A DNA stretch of 64,000 nt, taken from assembly GCA_963816155.1 (NCBI GenBank), contig CAWFJE010000006.1:14050-78049 (forward strand), given 5' to 3'. This DNA is from JAXGXJ01 sp963816155. Lineage in GTDB: Bacteria; Actinomycetota; Thermoleophilia; RBG-16-64-13. A program made the translations under genes and the position numbers. Of the stretch, positions 1 to 8,466 are shown piece by piece (position 1 is the stretch's first letter; every line of letters begins with the position of its first letter). The notes beneath the pieces were generated by a model. That model was given only the letters and a program-made list of their open reading frames with translations, was not told the DNA's origin and ran no database searches.

Positions 1-1
1 G

Positions 2-367
2 ATCACGGCCACGTACCCGGCCGGCAAGATCGCGGGCACGGCGGAGAACCTCTTGGCAGCCGCCGAGGGCGAGCACGAAGAGTGGGGCGACCTTTATCCC
101 GGCTTCGCGGCCGTGGCCGACGAAGAGGGTCTTCCGGAAATCGCGGAATCGTTTCGAGAGATCGCCGAGGTGGAAGAGGGGCACGAGACCCGCTACCGCA
201 AGCTCCTCGACAACGTCGAGAAGGGCCGCGTGTTCACCCGCGAGGCGCCTGTCAAGTGGCGCTGCCGCAACTGCGGCTACATCCATGAGGGCACGGAGGC
301 TCCCGATGAGTGCCCGGCGTGCAAGCACGCCCAAGCCTACTACGAGCTCTTCGTAGAAGCTTACTAG
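2..367 (+). CDS. Rubrerythrin, C-terminal part (5' end outside window)
   Basis: The frame is already open at the window edge, so only the last ~121 residues are visible. They contain the end of a ferritin-like helical bundle with Glu/His pairs (EGEHEEW, EVEEGHE) that would bind a di-iron centre, then a rubredoxin-like domain with two CxxC knuckles (CRNC and CPAC) for a single Fe. Rubrerythrins reduce hydrogen peroxide in the cytoplasm of anaerobes and microaerophiles. The ending (YYELFVEAY) is typical of the family. The true start cannot be seen. Confidence 0.93.
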   Translation: MTATYPAGKIAGTAENLLAAAEGEHEEWGDLYPGFAAVADEEGLPEIAESFREIAEVEEGHETRYRKLLDNVEKGRVFTREAPVKWRCRNCGYIHEGTEAPDECPACKHAQAYYELFVEAY

Positions 368-416
368 GCCATCGCGGGCCGGCGCCATGCGCCGGTAGGT
401 GACGCGGACGATGATC

Positions 417-453
417 GGGGCGGCGCCTCCTCCGCTGGAGGAGGCGCCGCCCC
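417..453. terminator. GC-rich hairpin between convergent rubrerythrin and ABC genes
   Basis: A 17-bp perfect stem (417-433 with 437-453) closes a 3-nt loop. It lies between the stop codons of two convergent genes, so it could end transcription from both sides. There is no U-tract, as with most hairpins in this window. Confidence 0.75.
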
Positions 454-487
454 GTCTCGCGCCCGGCCCTCGGCCCCCCAGGGGGCG

Positions 488-1192
488 CTACTTCAGGTAG
501 TCGTTCCTCACGTCCTGCGACACCAGCCCATCGGTGATCTCTATGATGCGATCGGCCTGCTGGGCGATGCCGCGATCATGGGTGACGATGATGAAGGTGG
601 TCCCCATCTCGTCATGGATGCGCCGGAAGAGATCGTAGACCATGGTCGAATTCTGCGTATCTAGATTCCCGGTGGGCTCGTCGGCCAAGAGTATGTCGGG
701 GTCGTTCATGAGGGCCCGGCCGATGGCCACCCTCTGTTTTTGCCCCCCCGAGAGCTGATCGGCGCTCTTGTCGGCCAGTCCGTCCAGGCCCAGGAAGGAG
801 AGGACCTCCTCCGCCCGCTCGCGCGTGCCGCCGCTGCCCTTGCGCTGCCCCGGACCTATCCAGGTAGGAAGCAAGAGATTCTCGACCACGGAGAACTCGG
901 GTAGTAGATGATGGAACTGGAAGACGAAGCCCAGATGCTCGTTGCGGAAGCCGGCCCTCTCCCTCTTGGAAAGACCGCCCACGTCGGTGCCGAGAAGCCG
1001 CACGGTGCCCTGGGTGGGCGTGTCAAGAAGGCCCAGCAGGTTGAGCAGGGTCGATTTGCCGCTACCCGATTGCCCGATGATGGAGAGGAACTCCTTGCTT
1101 TCCACGCGGAAGGATACCCCGCGCAGGGCCAAGGTCTTGACGGCGGTGCCGTACTCCTTGGTCGCCTCGCTGACCGCAATGACGTCAGGCAC
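488..1192 (-). CDS. ABC transporter ATP-binding protein, LolD/MacB type
   Basis: This 234-residue ATPase has Walker A (GQSGSGKST, residues 40-48), the ABC signature LSGGQ (147-151), Walker B with ILLADEPTG (167-175) and the H-loop (VTHD). The family pairs with FtsX-type permeases to drive mechanotransmission or export of peptides, lipoproteins or antibiotics at the cytoplasmic membrane. Its start overlaps the end of the permease gene by 8 nt, so the two are translationally coupled. It is the last gene of a four-gene minus-strand operon that begins at 3834. Substrate unknown. Confidence 0.95.
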   Translation of the reverse strand: MPDVIAVSEATKEYGTAVKTLALRGVSFRVESKEFLSIIGQSGSGKSTLLNLLGLLDTPTQGTVRLLGTDVGGLSKRERAGFRNEHLGFVFQFHHLLPEFSVVENLLLPTWIGPGQRKGSGGTRERAEEVLSFLGLDGLADKSADQLSGGQKQRVAIGRALMNDPDILLADEPTGNLDTQNSTMVYDLFRRIHDEMGTTFIIVTHDRGIAQQADRIIEITDGLVSQDVRNDYLK

Positions 1193-2333
1193 CCTGGATC
1201 ACCTCGATGGGATCGAGCCGCGACGTCTTCCTGTAGGGGATGATGGCCGACACCAGCGCGACGCCGATGCCAATAGCCGCCGAGATGAGGACGAAGCCGG
1301 GTTGGGGTTCGATGGGGAACAAGCCACCATCGCCCTGGGCCGCTATAGCGCTGAAGACCTGCATCAGCGCCAGGCTGATGGCCAAGCCCAGCACGGTGCC
1401 GGCGACCCCGAGGACGCCGGCCTGATAGAGGAAGACCAGTCCGGTCTTGCCGTCTCTCATGCCCAAGGCCTTCAGAATGCCTATCTGCCTGGTCTTCTGG
1501 ACCGCCGATATGGCCAGCGTCGAGGCGATACCGAGCATGACGGCAATGATCACGAATACCTGGATCATGATGGACGATGTGCTCTGGCTCTGTAGGGCGG
1601 TGAGCAGATCGGCGTTGGTCTCCTGCCATTGGGTGACCTGGGTCCCGGGGAACTGGGCCGAGATGTCGGCGGCCACCTCCTGAGAGGCAAAGACATCCTC
1701 TATCTGCATCTCCACCGCGCTAACCTCTTCCACGGGGCGACCGAGTGCCTCGCTCGCCTGCTCGATGCCCATGAAGACCGACTGCTCGTTGACGACCTTG
1801 GTGCCCAGGTCGAACACGCCTTCGAGCGTGCCCGCGGTCCGGGACCCGTCGGCCGTCACGAGCGACACGGAGTCACCCAAAGCCAGACTGTTCGCCTCCA
1901 CCAACTCCTTGCCCAGCAGGATGGCGTCACCGGCCAGCGTCGCCTGTCCCGCGATGAGGCTGTCGGACAGCTTGTAGATGGCATCGAGGTCGGCCAGGGT
2001 CCCACCCTTGACCACTACGGGCGAACCCCCCTCACCGAATGGTATGAGGGCGGAAACCACCTGCACGGGGGCCACGGCCGTGATCCTGGGATCGGCCTCC
2101 ACCTGGGAGCGCATATCTGAGGAGAAGGTCAACGACGCGTCCCCCTCGGCCGGCTGCATGGTCACCTGGGAGCTCGATCCCACCGTGGTCTCGATCAGAG
2201 AGTCCTGCAGGCTGGTGATGAGAGACCCCACGAAGACCTGCACGGCGATGCCCACGGCTATGCCGAGCACGATCAGCAGCGATTGACCCTTGCTCCGCCA
2301 GAGGAAACGACGCGCTATGCGAAGCTCAAGCAT
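1185..2333 (-). CDS. ABC transporter permease, FtsX/MacB family
   Basis: This 382-residue protein has the MacB layout: one N-terminal membrane helix (about 17-40), a large extracytoplasmic domain, and three C-terminal helices forming the FtsX domain (IIAVMLGIASTLAISAVQKTRQIGILKALGM is the conserved loop region). It partners the ATPase encoded immediately downstream (8-nt overlap). It also overlaps the end of the B12-binding gene by 8 nt, so it is coupled to that gene too. Such permeases do not form a classical import pore but transmit ATP-driven motion across the membrane. The cargo cannot be told from the sequence. Confidence 0.93.
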   Translation of the reverse strand: MLELRIARRFLWRSKGQSLLIVLGIAVGIAVQVFVGSLITSLQDSLIETTVGSSSQVTMQPAEGDASLTFSSDMRSQVEADPRITAVAPVQVVSALIPFGEGGSPVVVKGGTLADLDAIYKLSDSLIAGQATLAGDAILLGKELVEANSLALGDSVSLVTADGSRTAGTLEGVFDLGTKVVNEQSVFMGIEQASEALGRPVEEVSAVEMQIEDVFASQEVAADISAQFPGTQVTQWQETNADLLTALQSQSTSSIMIQVFVIIAVMLGIASTLAISAVQKTRQIGILKALGMRDGKTGLVFLYQAGVLGVAGTVLGLAISLALMQVFSAIAAQGDGGLFPIEPQPGFVLISAAIGIGVALVSAIIPYRKTSRLDPIEVIQGA

Positions 2334-3051
2334 GGTTGCCGTCCCCGCGACTGTCCCCGTCGAGGCCCTGGCCGCCGCCTGGAAGTGCGTCCGCGCGGAC
2401 GGCGGTCGGCGTGGTGCGGGCCACCTGCTCCAGTCTGTCCAGAAGTACGTCGATCGACCCGGCCAGAAGGTCGTCCCAGCCTTCCGACGAGCGCGCGAAA
2501 GCCGGGCCGCCCACCACGATGCGCACGCCGGGAAGGGCCGAGCGCAGAAGGTTCACGCCGTGATGCAGGACCGTACGTTGAAAGTGCGTCGACGCCGAAA
2601 GGCAGACCACGTCCGCTCCCGTCTCTCGGGCGCACATCACCATCTGTTCGAAGGGGGTCATCGCCCCCACGTAGACGGTGCGGAACCCGCGCAGGTCGAA
2701 GCGATCGGCGAGCATGCGCAGGCCCACGTCGTGCGTCTCCTCCGGGGGACAGAAAAGAGCGACCGTCAACGGCAGAGGCTCGACCTTCGACTTGGCGGCC
2801 AGCACACGCGGGTAGAGTGCATCGATGGCGGTTCGCACCGCGGAAGTGAGAAGGTGTTCCTCCCAGACAGCCGCTTCTCTCGCCTGCCAGCGGTCCCCCA
2901 GCCATTCGAGGAACGGCACGAGCGCTCCGCTGTAGAGCTCGTCCAGAGGCAGTCCAGAATCGGCGGCGGCCAGGATAGTACCCACCGCCCGTTCCCTGTC
3001 ACGAGCGGCCAGACATTCCTTGAGTCTATTCAGTGTCTCTATGGCGTCGAT
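2326..3051 (-). CDS. Stand-alone B12-binding sensor protein with CarH-like Wx9EH motif
   Basis: The protein has a helical cap domain followed by a cobalamin-binding Rossmann domain. With the canonical GTG at 2985 as residue 1, the cap carries W33 and E43-H44 (the Wx9EH motif of CarH photoreceptors, where it packs on adenosylcobalamin). The Rossmann part has ETHDVG (H85), matching E/DxHxxG, whose His is the lower cobalt ligand. No DNA-binding domain is present. The cap helix clearly continues upstream of 2985 (IDAIETLNRLKECLAARDRER) to the stop of the methyltransferase gene. There, AAGGAG sits 6 nt before an ATC codon at 3051. I give this ATC as the likely but non-canonical start; CTG at 3033 or GTG at 2985 are alternatives. 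It is the second gene of the methyltransferase/ABC exporter operon. A light- or B12-sensing role is inference from the motif. Confidence 0.82.
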   Translation of the reverse strand: MDAIETLNRLKECLAARDRERAVGTILAAADSGLPLDELYSGALVPFLEWLGDRWQAREAAVWEEHLLTSAVRTAIDALYPRVLAAKSKVEPLPLTVALFCPPEETHDVGLRMLADRFDLRGFRTVYVGAMTPFEQMVMCARETGADVVCLSASTHFQRTVLHHGVNLLRSALPGVRIVVGGPAFARSSEGWDDLLAGSIDVLLDRLEQVARTTPTAVRADALPGGGQGLDGDSRGDGNHA

Positions 3052-3834
3052 CTAGGGCTCCTTGCGCACTTTCCAGATCTGCTCCCCAGGCCAGCGACGA
3101 TACCAGACGAGATCGGCCTCGTCACGGTAGGTGCTGGTGGCCCCCCGTGGAGGGCGCACCTCGATGAGATCCTCGATGAGGAAACCGTGGGCCCGAAATA
3201 GGCGGATCCAGGCCCCATAAGGGAGCATGAAATCCACGTACCCTTCCCAGGGCAGCTGCCACATGCCGAAGTAGTCCTGCTGAAGACGGTCGCCGGGATG
3301 CTCCTCGTCCTCCTCGTAGCACATCTCGATGATGGGAGTGGAGCCCGAAAAGGCAAACAGACCGCCGGGCCGCAGCAGACGTGCCACCTCGGGCACGGTG
3401 ACATAGGGGTCGGCGAAGGTCATGGCCCCGTAGTCGCAGAAGACGACGTCGAAGCTCTCGTCGGGCAGAGGGACGACCTCGGCGCTCGCGTGCACCAAGG
3501 GGAAGTCGACGCCGGCTTCGGCCATGAGACGGCGGGCGTGAGCCAGCTGGTTCTCGGACAGGTCGAGCCCCACGGGACGGGCCCCCATCCGTGCCAGGGC
3601 GATGGACCACTGCGCCGCGCCGCAGCCCAGCTCCAGGACGTCACAATCCCGGACGTCTCCCAGCACCTGCAGTTCGGCCTCGGGGATCTGCCACACCCCC
3701 CAGCCATGCCCCTTCGATTCCGCCAGTTGCGGCCCGTGGTCGGCTTGATACGTGTCGCAGTCGGCGTTCCACGCGGCCCGATTCTTGGCGGCGTGTTCGG
3801 AAAGGCTCTCCGCATCCAGGGGCGATATGTCCAT
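3052..3834 (-). CDS. SAM-dependent class I methyltransferase
   Basis: This 260-residue Rossmann methyltransferase has motif I VLELGCGAAQW and a following acidic residue (GLDLS) for S-adenosylmethionine, then the DVVFCDYGA region. ATG 3834 is chosen because GAGGAG stands 7 nt upstream; an earlier in-frame start would add 24 residues with no homology-like features. It is the first gene of the operon with the B12-binding protein and the ABC exporter. The acceptor substrate is unknown; the family includes small-molecule and ubiquinone/tocopherol-type methylases. It ends in TAG immediately before the next coding region, in the same frame. Confidence 0.9.
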   Translation of the reverse strand: MDISPLDAESLSEHAAKNRAAWNADCDTYQADHGPQLAESKGHGWGVWQIPEAELQVLGDVRDCDVLELGCGAAQWSIALARMGARPVGLDLSENQLAHARRLMAEAGVDFPLVHASAEVVPLPDESFDVVFCDYGAMTFADPYVTVPEVARLLRPGGLFAFSGSTPIIEMCYEEDEEHPGDRLQQDYFGMWQLPWEGYVDFMLPYGAWIRLFRAHGFLIEDLIEVRPPRGATSTYRDEADLVWYRRWPGEQIWKVRKEP

Positions 3835-4080
3835 TCGGTTCTCCTCGCTCAGAGGTCCACTGCGGAGTCCGCGCCTGTCAGCCCGGGCACGATTCCCGGG
3901 TCGCACTCCAGAGCGATCTCCAGAGGAAGGACTCTTCCTTACTCATGCTACAGGCAGCCCCGATGTCGGGCAACAGACTCGTGCAGGCACGGGAACCACC
4001 CCACGGTCGCTGAGACGTCTTAGACAGGCAGCGCCCCTTCGTGGGAAAATGTGCCCGTACGAACCAGAAAGGGGCGACCC

Positions 4081-4596
4081 ATGGCCGAGCAGAACAACCC
4101 ACAAGTGATCCTCAGCACCACCAAGGGCGACATAACCATTGCGTTGGATACCGACAAGGCACCGATCACGGTGGAGAACTTCCTGGCCTATGCTGAAGCC
4201 GGGCATTTCGATGGCACCATCTTCCACCGTGTCATACCCGACTTCATGATCCAGGGGGGCGGCTTCGATTGCTCCATGGCTCAGAAGCCCACTTCGGCAC
4301 CGATCACCAACGAGGCCGACAACGGGCTGCGCAACGAGAGAGGCACCGTGGCCATGGCCCGGACCTCCGACCCCCACAGCGCGAGTTGTCAGTTCTTCAT
4401 CAACCTCAAGGACAACCGCTTCCTCGACCACACGGCCAAGACGGCTCAAGGCTGGGGCTATACCGTGTTCGCGCGGGTAGTGGAGGGCATGGACGTGGTG
4501 GACGTCATCGCCCAGGTGCAGACAGGCCGCTCGGGACCCCATTCCGACGTGCCCGTAGAACAGGTGGTCATCGACAAAGCGACGGCCGAGAGGTAG
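4081..4596 (+). CDS. Peptidyl-prolyl cis-trans isomerase, cyclophilin type
   Basis: This 171-residue cytoplasmic cyclophilin carries the family core FHRVIPDFMIQGG and the NSASCQFFI-like segment (PHSASCQFFINL), which contain the active-site Arg, Gln and Phe residues. It catalyses proline isomerisation during folding. No signal peptide is present. ATG 4081 follows AAAGGGG at a normal distance. It is divergent from the methyltransferase operon and only 38 nt ahead of the carboxypeptidase gene, so the two may be co-transcribed. Confidence 0.96.
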   Translation: MAEQNNPQVILSTTKGDITIALDTDKAPITVENFLAYAEAGHFDGTIFHRVIPDFMIQGGGFDCSMAQKPTSAPITNEADNGLRNERGTVAMARTSDPHSASCQFFINLKDNRFLDHTAKTAQGWGYTVFARVVEGMDVVDVIAQVQTGRSGPHSDVPVEQVVIDKATAER

Positions 4597-4634
4597 CGGA
4601 ACCACCGCACGATCTCATCGGAGTCGGGGGAACC

Positions 4635-5951
4635 ATGGGTCGAAGATACGCGGAGACAACCCGGGGCGCAGGCCGCTGCACTGCGGCGGCCTGCGCCCCA
4701 GCAACTCTTCCCTTCTTCCTGGCAGTGGTGCTTCTCGCACTTCTGGCCCTTCTCACTCTGGTCGGCCCGGCAGCTTCTCCCGTGCTTGCTGCATCCGCGG
4801 AGACTCCGGCAGCGGATGCGTCCGGCAATCCGGGCTTCTCGGCCCTTCAACCAGGAGAGCTTCCCGCGCCTCCCAGCGTCTCCGCGAAGTCGGCCATCCT
4901 CGTCGAGCAGGATACCGGGCACATCCTCTTCTCCAAGAAGGCCAACTACGAACGCCCCATGGCCTCGACAACCAAGATCATGACGGCCATCCTGGTCCTG
5001 GAAAGGCTGTCCCTCGACGAGGTTCTGACCGTACCCCTGGAGGCCACCGGAGTGATCGGCTCTGTCGCCGGGCTGCGGTGGGGCGAGACCTTCACGGTCA
5101 GGCAACTCCTCCACGCCCTCCTCATCAGCAGTGGCAACGACGCAGCCATCACCCTCGCAGTAGCCACAGCCGGCAGCGTGGAGGCCTTCGTACGCCTCAT
5201 GAACGAAAGGGCCGCCTCTCTCGGCCTGAAGCACACCCGCTTTCTCAATCCCCACGGCCTGAACAGAGAGGGACAGTACTCCTCCGCGTACGACCTGGCC
5301 ATGATGACTATGGTGGCCATGAAGAACGAGACTTTCAGGAAGATCGTCAACAAGTCCAGCTACGTTCTGGTCCGTCCCGACGGAACCAGCCTGAAGCTCA
5401 AGAACAGCAACAGACTGGTCAAGGAAGTGTCCTGGGTCACCGGCGTCAAGACCGGCTCCACCCCGGCCTCCGGCGCCTGTCTGGTGAGTTCGGGGAGCAA
5501 GAAGGGCATCTCCCTCATTGCGGTCGTGCTCGGCGAAGCCGACTCCGACCAACGGTTCGCGGATGGCAAGGAGTTGCTTGAGTACGGCTTCAGCCTGTAT
5601 CGCACGGTCGTGGTGGTGAGCAAGAACCAACCCGTCTACGACGTCACCGTTCCCTTCCGGCCCGATGAACCGCTCCACGTCGTGGCCGCGAAGGCGCTGA
5701 CGCTCACCGCCTTCGCCGAAGACGAGGTGCAGACGGCGATACGCAAACGGGCCGTGCATTGGCCCGTCGAGGCAGGCGATCGCCTGGGTACGCTCCTGGT
5801 GACAGTTGCTGGAACCCAGGTGGATACGGTGGATCTCATAGCCTCAGGCCCTGTTGAGAGGCCGACGCTGGCCTACTACCTGGGCAGACTGAACGGTTCC
5901 TGGCCACCGGGACTTCCTCTGGCCCGGGTACTGCAGACAGCCATGCAGTGA
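4635..5951 (+). CDS. D-alanyl-D-alanine carboxypeptidase (PBP5/DacA family)
   Basis: This 438-residue secreted serine peptidase trims the terminal D-Ala of peptidoglycan stem peptides. The N-terminus has a basic stretch and a long hydrophobic segment (about 22-52) as signal or anchor. The three penicillin-binding motifs are present: S111-T-T-K114 with the nucleophile Ser, S166-G-N168, and K272-T-G274. A C-terminal beta-rich PBP5 domain follows. ATG 4635 follows GGGGGAACC and directly precedes the signal sequence. Confidence 0.95.
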   Translation: MGRRYAETTRGAGRCTAAACAPATLPFFLAVVLLALLALLTLVGPAASPVLAASAETPAADASGNPGFSALQPGELPAPPSVSAKSAILVEQDTGHILFSKKANYERPMASTTKIMTAILVLERLSLDEVLTVPLEATGVIGSVAGLRWGETFTVRQLLHALLISSGNDAAITLAVATAGSVEAFVRLMNERAASLGLKHTRFLNPHGLNREGQYSSAYDLAMMTMVAMKNETFRKIVNKSSYVLVRPDGTSLKLKNSNRLVKEVSWVTGVKTGSTPASGACLVSSGSKKGISLIAVVLGEADSDQRFADGKELLEYGFSLYRTVVVVSKNQPVYDVTVPFRPDEPLHVVAAKALTLTAFAEDEVQTAIRKRAVHWPVEAGDRLGTLLVTVAGTQVDTVDLIASGPVERPTLAYYLGRLNGSWPPGLPLARVLQTAMQ

Positions 5952-6046
5952 TCTCCGCACGGGCTCGCCGGACCAGGTTTGTTTGCTGGATCGGCCGCAC
6001 TGGGAACTCTCAGTCTGCTGTGGCGAAATGACGAGAGGAGGGCGAG

Positions 6047-6406
6047 ATGGACGCTGCGACTGATGGGGCTGTCGAGGCAGCGGTAGCCGACGAGATCAAA
6101 GGCCGGGCCGGAGGACTGTCCGGACTTCTCGGCCAGTTCGGCGCCGGCGGACTCGGCGACATTGCCGAATCCTGGGTCGGCAAAGGCGACAACAAGGGCA
6201 TCAGCGCCGCCCAGATCAAAACCGTCCTCAGCTCCGAGGAAGTGCAGGGTGTGGCCGACAAACTGGGCATCTCGCCAGACATGGCTGCAGACAAGCTGGC
6301 AGAAGTGCTCCCCGGTGTGGTCGACAAGCTCACTCCCGACGGGGTGGTACCGGATCCCGACGCTCTCTCGGACAAGCTGACCGGCTTCCTCAAGAGCCAG
6401 TTCTGA
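6047..6406 (+). CDS. YidB-like (DUF937) protein
   Basis: This 119-residue soluble acidic protein has a Gly-rich first half (LSGLLGQFGAGGLGD) and a C-terminal DUF937/YidB pattern in which helices end in LGIS..MAADKLAEVLPGVVDKLTPDG. Family function is not established. ATG 6047 has GAGGAGGG a few bases upstream. The gene stands alone between the carboxypeptidase and the radical SAM gene. Confidence 0.85.
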   Translation: MDAATDGAVEAAVADEIKGRAGGLSGLLGQFGAGGLGDIAESWVGKGDNKGISAAQIKTVLSSEEVQGVADKLGISPDMAADKLAEVLPGVVDKLTPDGVVPDPDALSDKLTGFLKSQF

Positions 6407-6536
6407 CAAGTCGGTGGTTGGCCGGGAAGACACCTGAGGGCGGCGTCTAGGCACCACTGCGCAAACCGAGTTCACGAACGCCGCCCACCTGTCCCGCATA
6501 GTCAAGCGGGGTGGGTGGGCGTATCATATCGGCGCA

Positions 6537-8201
6537 ATGCCTGCATACGACATCGTTCTCATCCATCCACCGGCGATCTATGATTTCCGCCGGAGGCCCA
6601 TCTTTCCGGGGGCCTTAGGCCGCACGGTCGCTTCCGTGCAGTTCAACAAGGTCCCCATCGGCATGCTCAGCATCGCCGACTACCTCGACCGCCACGACTA
6701 TCGGGTCGTCGTGGACAACGTGTGTGACCGCATGCTGACGGTCCCCGACTTCGACGTGGAGCAACACCTCCGCGATTACTCCGCCGGCGTCTTCGCCGTG
6801 GGTCTCAACTTCCAGCAGCACGCTCAGGGCGCTCTGGCCATAGCCCGGCTCTGCAAAGAACTGCACCCGGACGCCCTTGTGCTCATGGGTGGGCTGACCG
6901 CGACGCGCTTCCACGAAGAGATCGTGGAGAAGTACGAGTTCGTGGACGGGGTCGTGCGGGCGGAGGCGGAGAAACCCCTCCTGCAACTGCTACGCGCCTA
7001 CGAGACCCACGGGAAGCTGACACCCACCCCCAACCTCACCTATCGCAGCGGGACCGACCGGCACGGCGGACCCGCCGACATCGTCGTCACTCCCCTCATG
7101 GAGGCCAGCCGCGACCTCGACGAGTTCGAGTTCACCCGCCTCGACCTGCTCGACCCCCAGACGTCGGTGCACATCCCCGACTCTCCCAGCCGCTGGAGTC
7201 TGGCCGTCTGTCGGGGCTGCGCCTACGATTGCGCCATCTGTGGCGGTTCAGCCTACACCTACAAGAAGTACCTGGGCATGCCGCGTCCCGCCTTCCGTAG
7301 TCCGGCGAAGCTCGTGGCCGACATGCACCGCCTGATCGACCAGGACGTCCGCTTCATCGGCCTGTACCAGGACCCCCGGGTGGGCGGCACGTCGTACTGG
7401 CAGGATCTGTTCCAGAGGCTCAGCGCCGAGCGCCCCGCCTTCGAGCGCCTGTCGCTCGACCTGCTCGTACCCGCCGGCGAGGACTACATCCGCGAGGTGG
7501 CCGAGATAGGCCGCAACGTCATCTTTCATCTATGCCCGGACACTGGCTCCGACAAGGTCCGCGAGCGCTTGGGACGCCACTATACGAACGAGGCCATCCG
7601 CGAGACCATGCGGGCCTGCCTCAAGTACCGCATCCCCGTCACCAACTTCTTCTCCGTGGGCCTTGCCGGCGAGACCGAGCGAGAGATGGAGGAGACGTGG
7701 AAGTTGTGGGCGGAACTCGACGCCCTCAACCAGGAGGCTTTGGCGGGCGGCGAGTTCGGCGACATCGCCGACGCAGTCCCCATCGGTGGCCAAGTGCTGG
7801 GACCGATCGTGCTCGACCCGGGCTCTCGAGCTTTCGATGAGCCTGAGACTCATGGGTACCGCCTGCTCTACAAGAACCTGGAGGAGTACGTGGAGGGACT
7901 CTCTCAACCCAGTTGGGACCAATGGCTGAACTACGAGACCGACCTCCTGGGCAAGAGCGACATCCTCGACATGATCTACCGCTCCCTGGATTTCACCATC
8001 GACCAGCGGGAGTACTACGGCTTCTACGGCGGGACCGAGGCCTACTATGAGCGCTGCCGCCTGGAGGCCGACAAGGTGATCGTAGGAGAGATGGAGAACG
8101 TGGCGCGGATAGACGACCCCCAGGAACGGGAGCGGCGCGCTGTGGCCATGCGCGTGAACCTTGACGATCTCGAGAAACGGCGCATGATCTTCCTGGAGTG
8201 A
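6537..8201 (+). CDS. B12-binding domain/radical SAM protein
   Basis: This 554-residue protein has an N-terminal cobalamin-binding fold (about 1-150, starting YDIVLIHPPAIYDF) and a radical SAM barrel whose 4Fe-4S cluster ligands are C228-x3-C232-x2-C235 (GCAYDCAICGG). The N-terminal domain lacks an obvious DxHxxG motif, as in many members of this class, so B12 may bind base-off or not at all. Relatives of this length (Ta0216-like) are uncharacterised; known members of the wider class methylate unactivated carbon or phosphorus, or rearrange rings. No substrate gene is adjacent. Confidence 0.88.
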   Translation: MPAYDIVLIHPPAIYDFRRRPIFPGALGRTVASVQFNKVPIGMLSIADYLDRHDYRVVVDNVCDRMLTVPDFDVEQHLRDYSAGVFAVGLNFQQHAQGALAIARLCKELHPDALVLMGGLTATRFHEEIVEKYEFVDGVVRAEAEKPLLQLLRAYETHGKLTPTPNLTYRSGTDRHGGPADIVVTPLMEASRDLDEFEFTRLDLLDPQTSVHIPDSPSRWSLAVCRGCAYDCAICGGSAYTYKKYLGMPRPAFRSPAKLVADMHRLIDQDVRFIGLYQDPRVGGTSYWQDLFQRLSAERPAFERLSLDLLVPAGEDYIREVAEIGRNVIFHLCPDTGSDKVRERLGRHYTNEAIRETMRACLKYRIPVTNFFSVGLAGETEREMEETWKLWAELDALNQEALAGGEFGDIADAVPIGGQVLGPIVLDPGSRAFDEPETHGYRLLYKNLEEYVEGLSQPSWDQWLNYETDLLGKSDILDMIYRSLDFTIDQREYYGFYGGTEAYYERCRLEADKVIVGEMENVARIDDPQERERRAVAMRVNLDDLEKRRMIFLE

Positions 8202-8306
8202 CCCGCCTCCGCGGACACGCTTCACGCCCTGGCGCGTACGGGGGCGCTGATATGGGTACACAAGCGGCCAGGAAGTCGGCAGCCGTGAGAAAGGAGGTAA
8301 GTCGCA

Positions 8307-8453
8307 ATGCTGTGGCTCATGATCATCTTCCTTGTCATCGTGGTCGTGGTCTTCGGTCTCGGTTTCGTAGTCAAGACTCTGTTCTGGATCGCTCTGGTGC
8401 TTTTCATCATCTGGGTAATCCTGATGCTGGTGAACGCGCTCCGCAGACGATAG
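8307..8453 (+). CDS. 48-residue hydrophobic membrane peptide
   Basis: A short gene with AAAGGAGG placed well before ATG 8307. The product is almost wholly hydrophobic, with two predicted membrane helices separated by a single Lys (FVVKTLFW) and a basic tail (NALRRR). It resembles the small 'hydrophobic protein' family of actinobacteria in length and layout; function unknown. It lies 13 nt before the PatB-like gene and may share its transcript. Confidence 0.75.
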   Translation: MLWLMIIFLVIVVVVFGLGFVVKTLFWIALVLFIIWVILMLVNALRRR

Positions 8454-8466
8454 CGGGGACTGCCCC

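Noticed and set aside
2985..3834. Methyltransferase and B12 domain as one protein through TAG read-through (for example pyrrolysine)
   Set aside because: Many genes in the window end in TAG, and AAGGAG is placed to start a new protein right after it. No sign of suppression is seen.
4458..5759. 433-codon open frame on the minus strand over the carboxypeptidase gene
   Set aside because: Antisense to a gene with all three penicillin-binding motifs; no recognisable domain in the reverse product.
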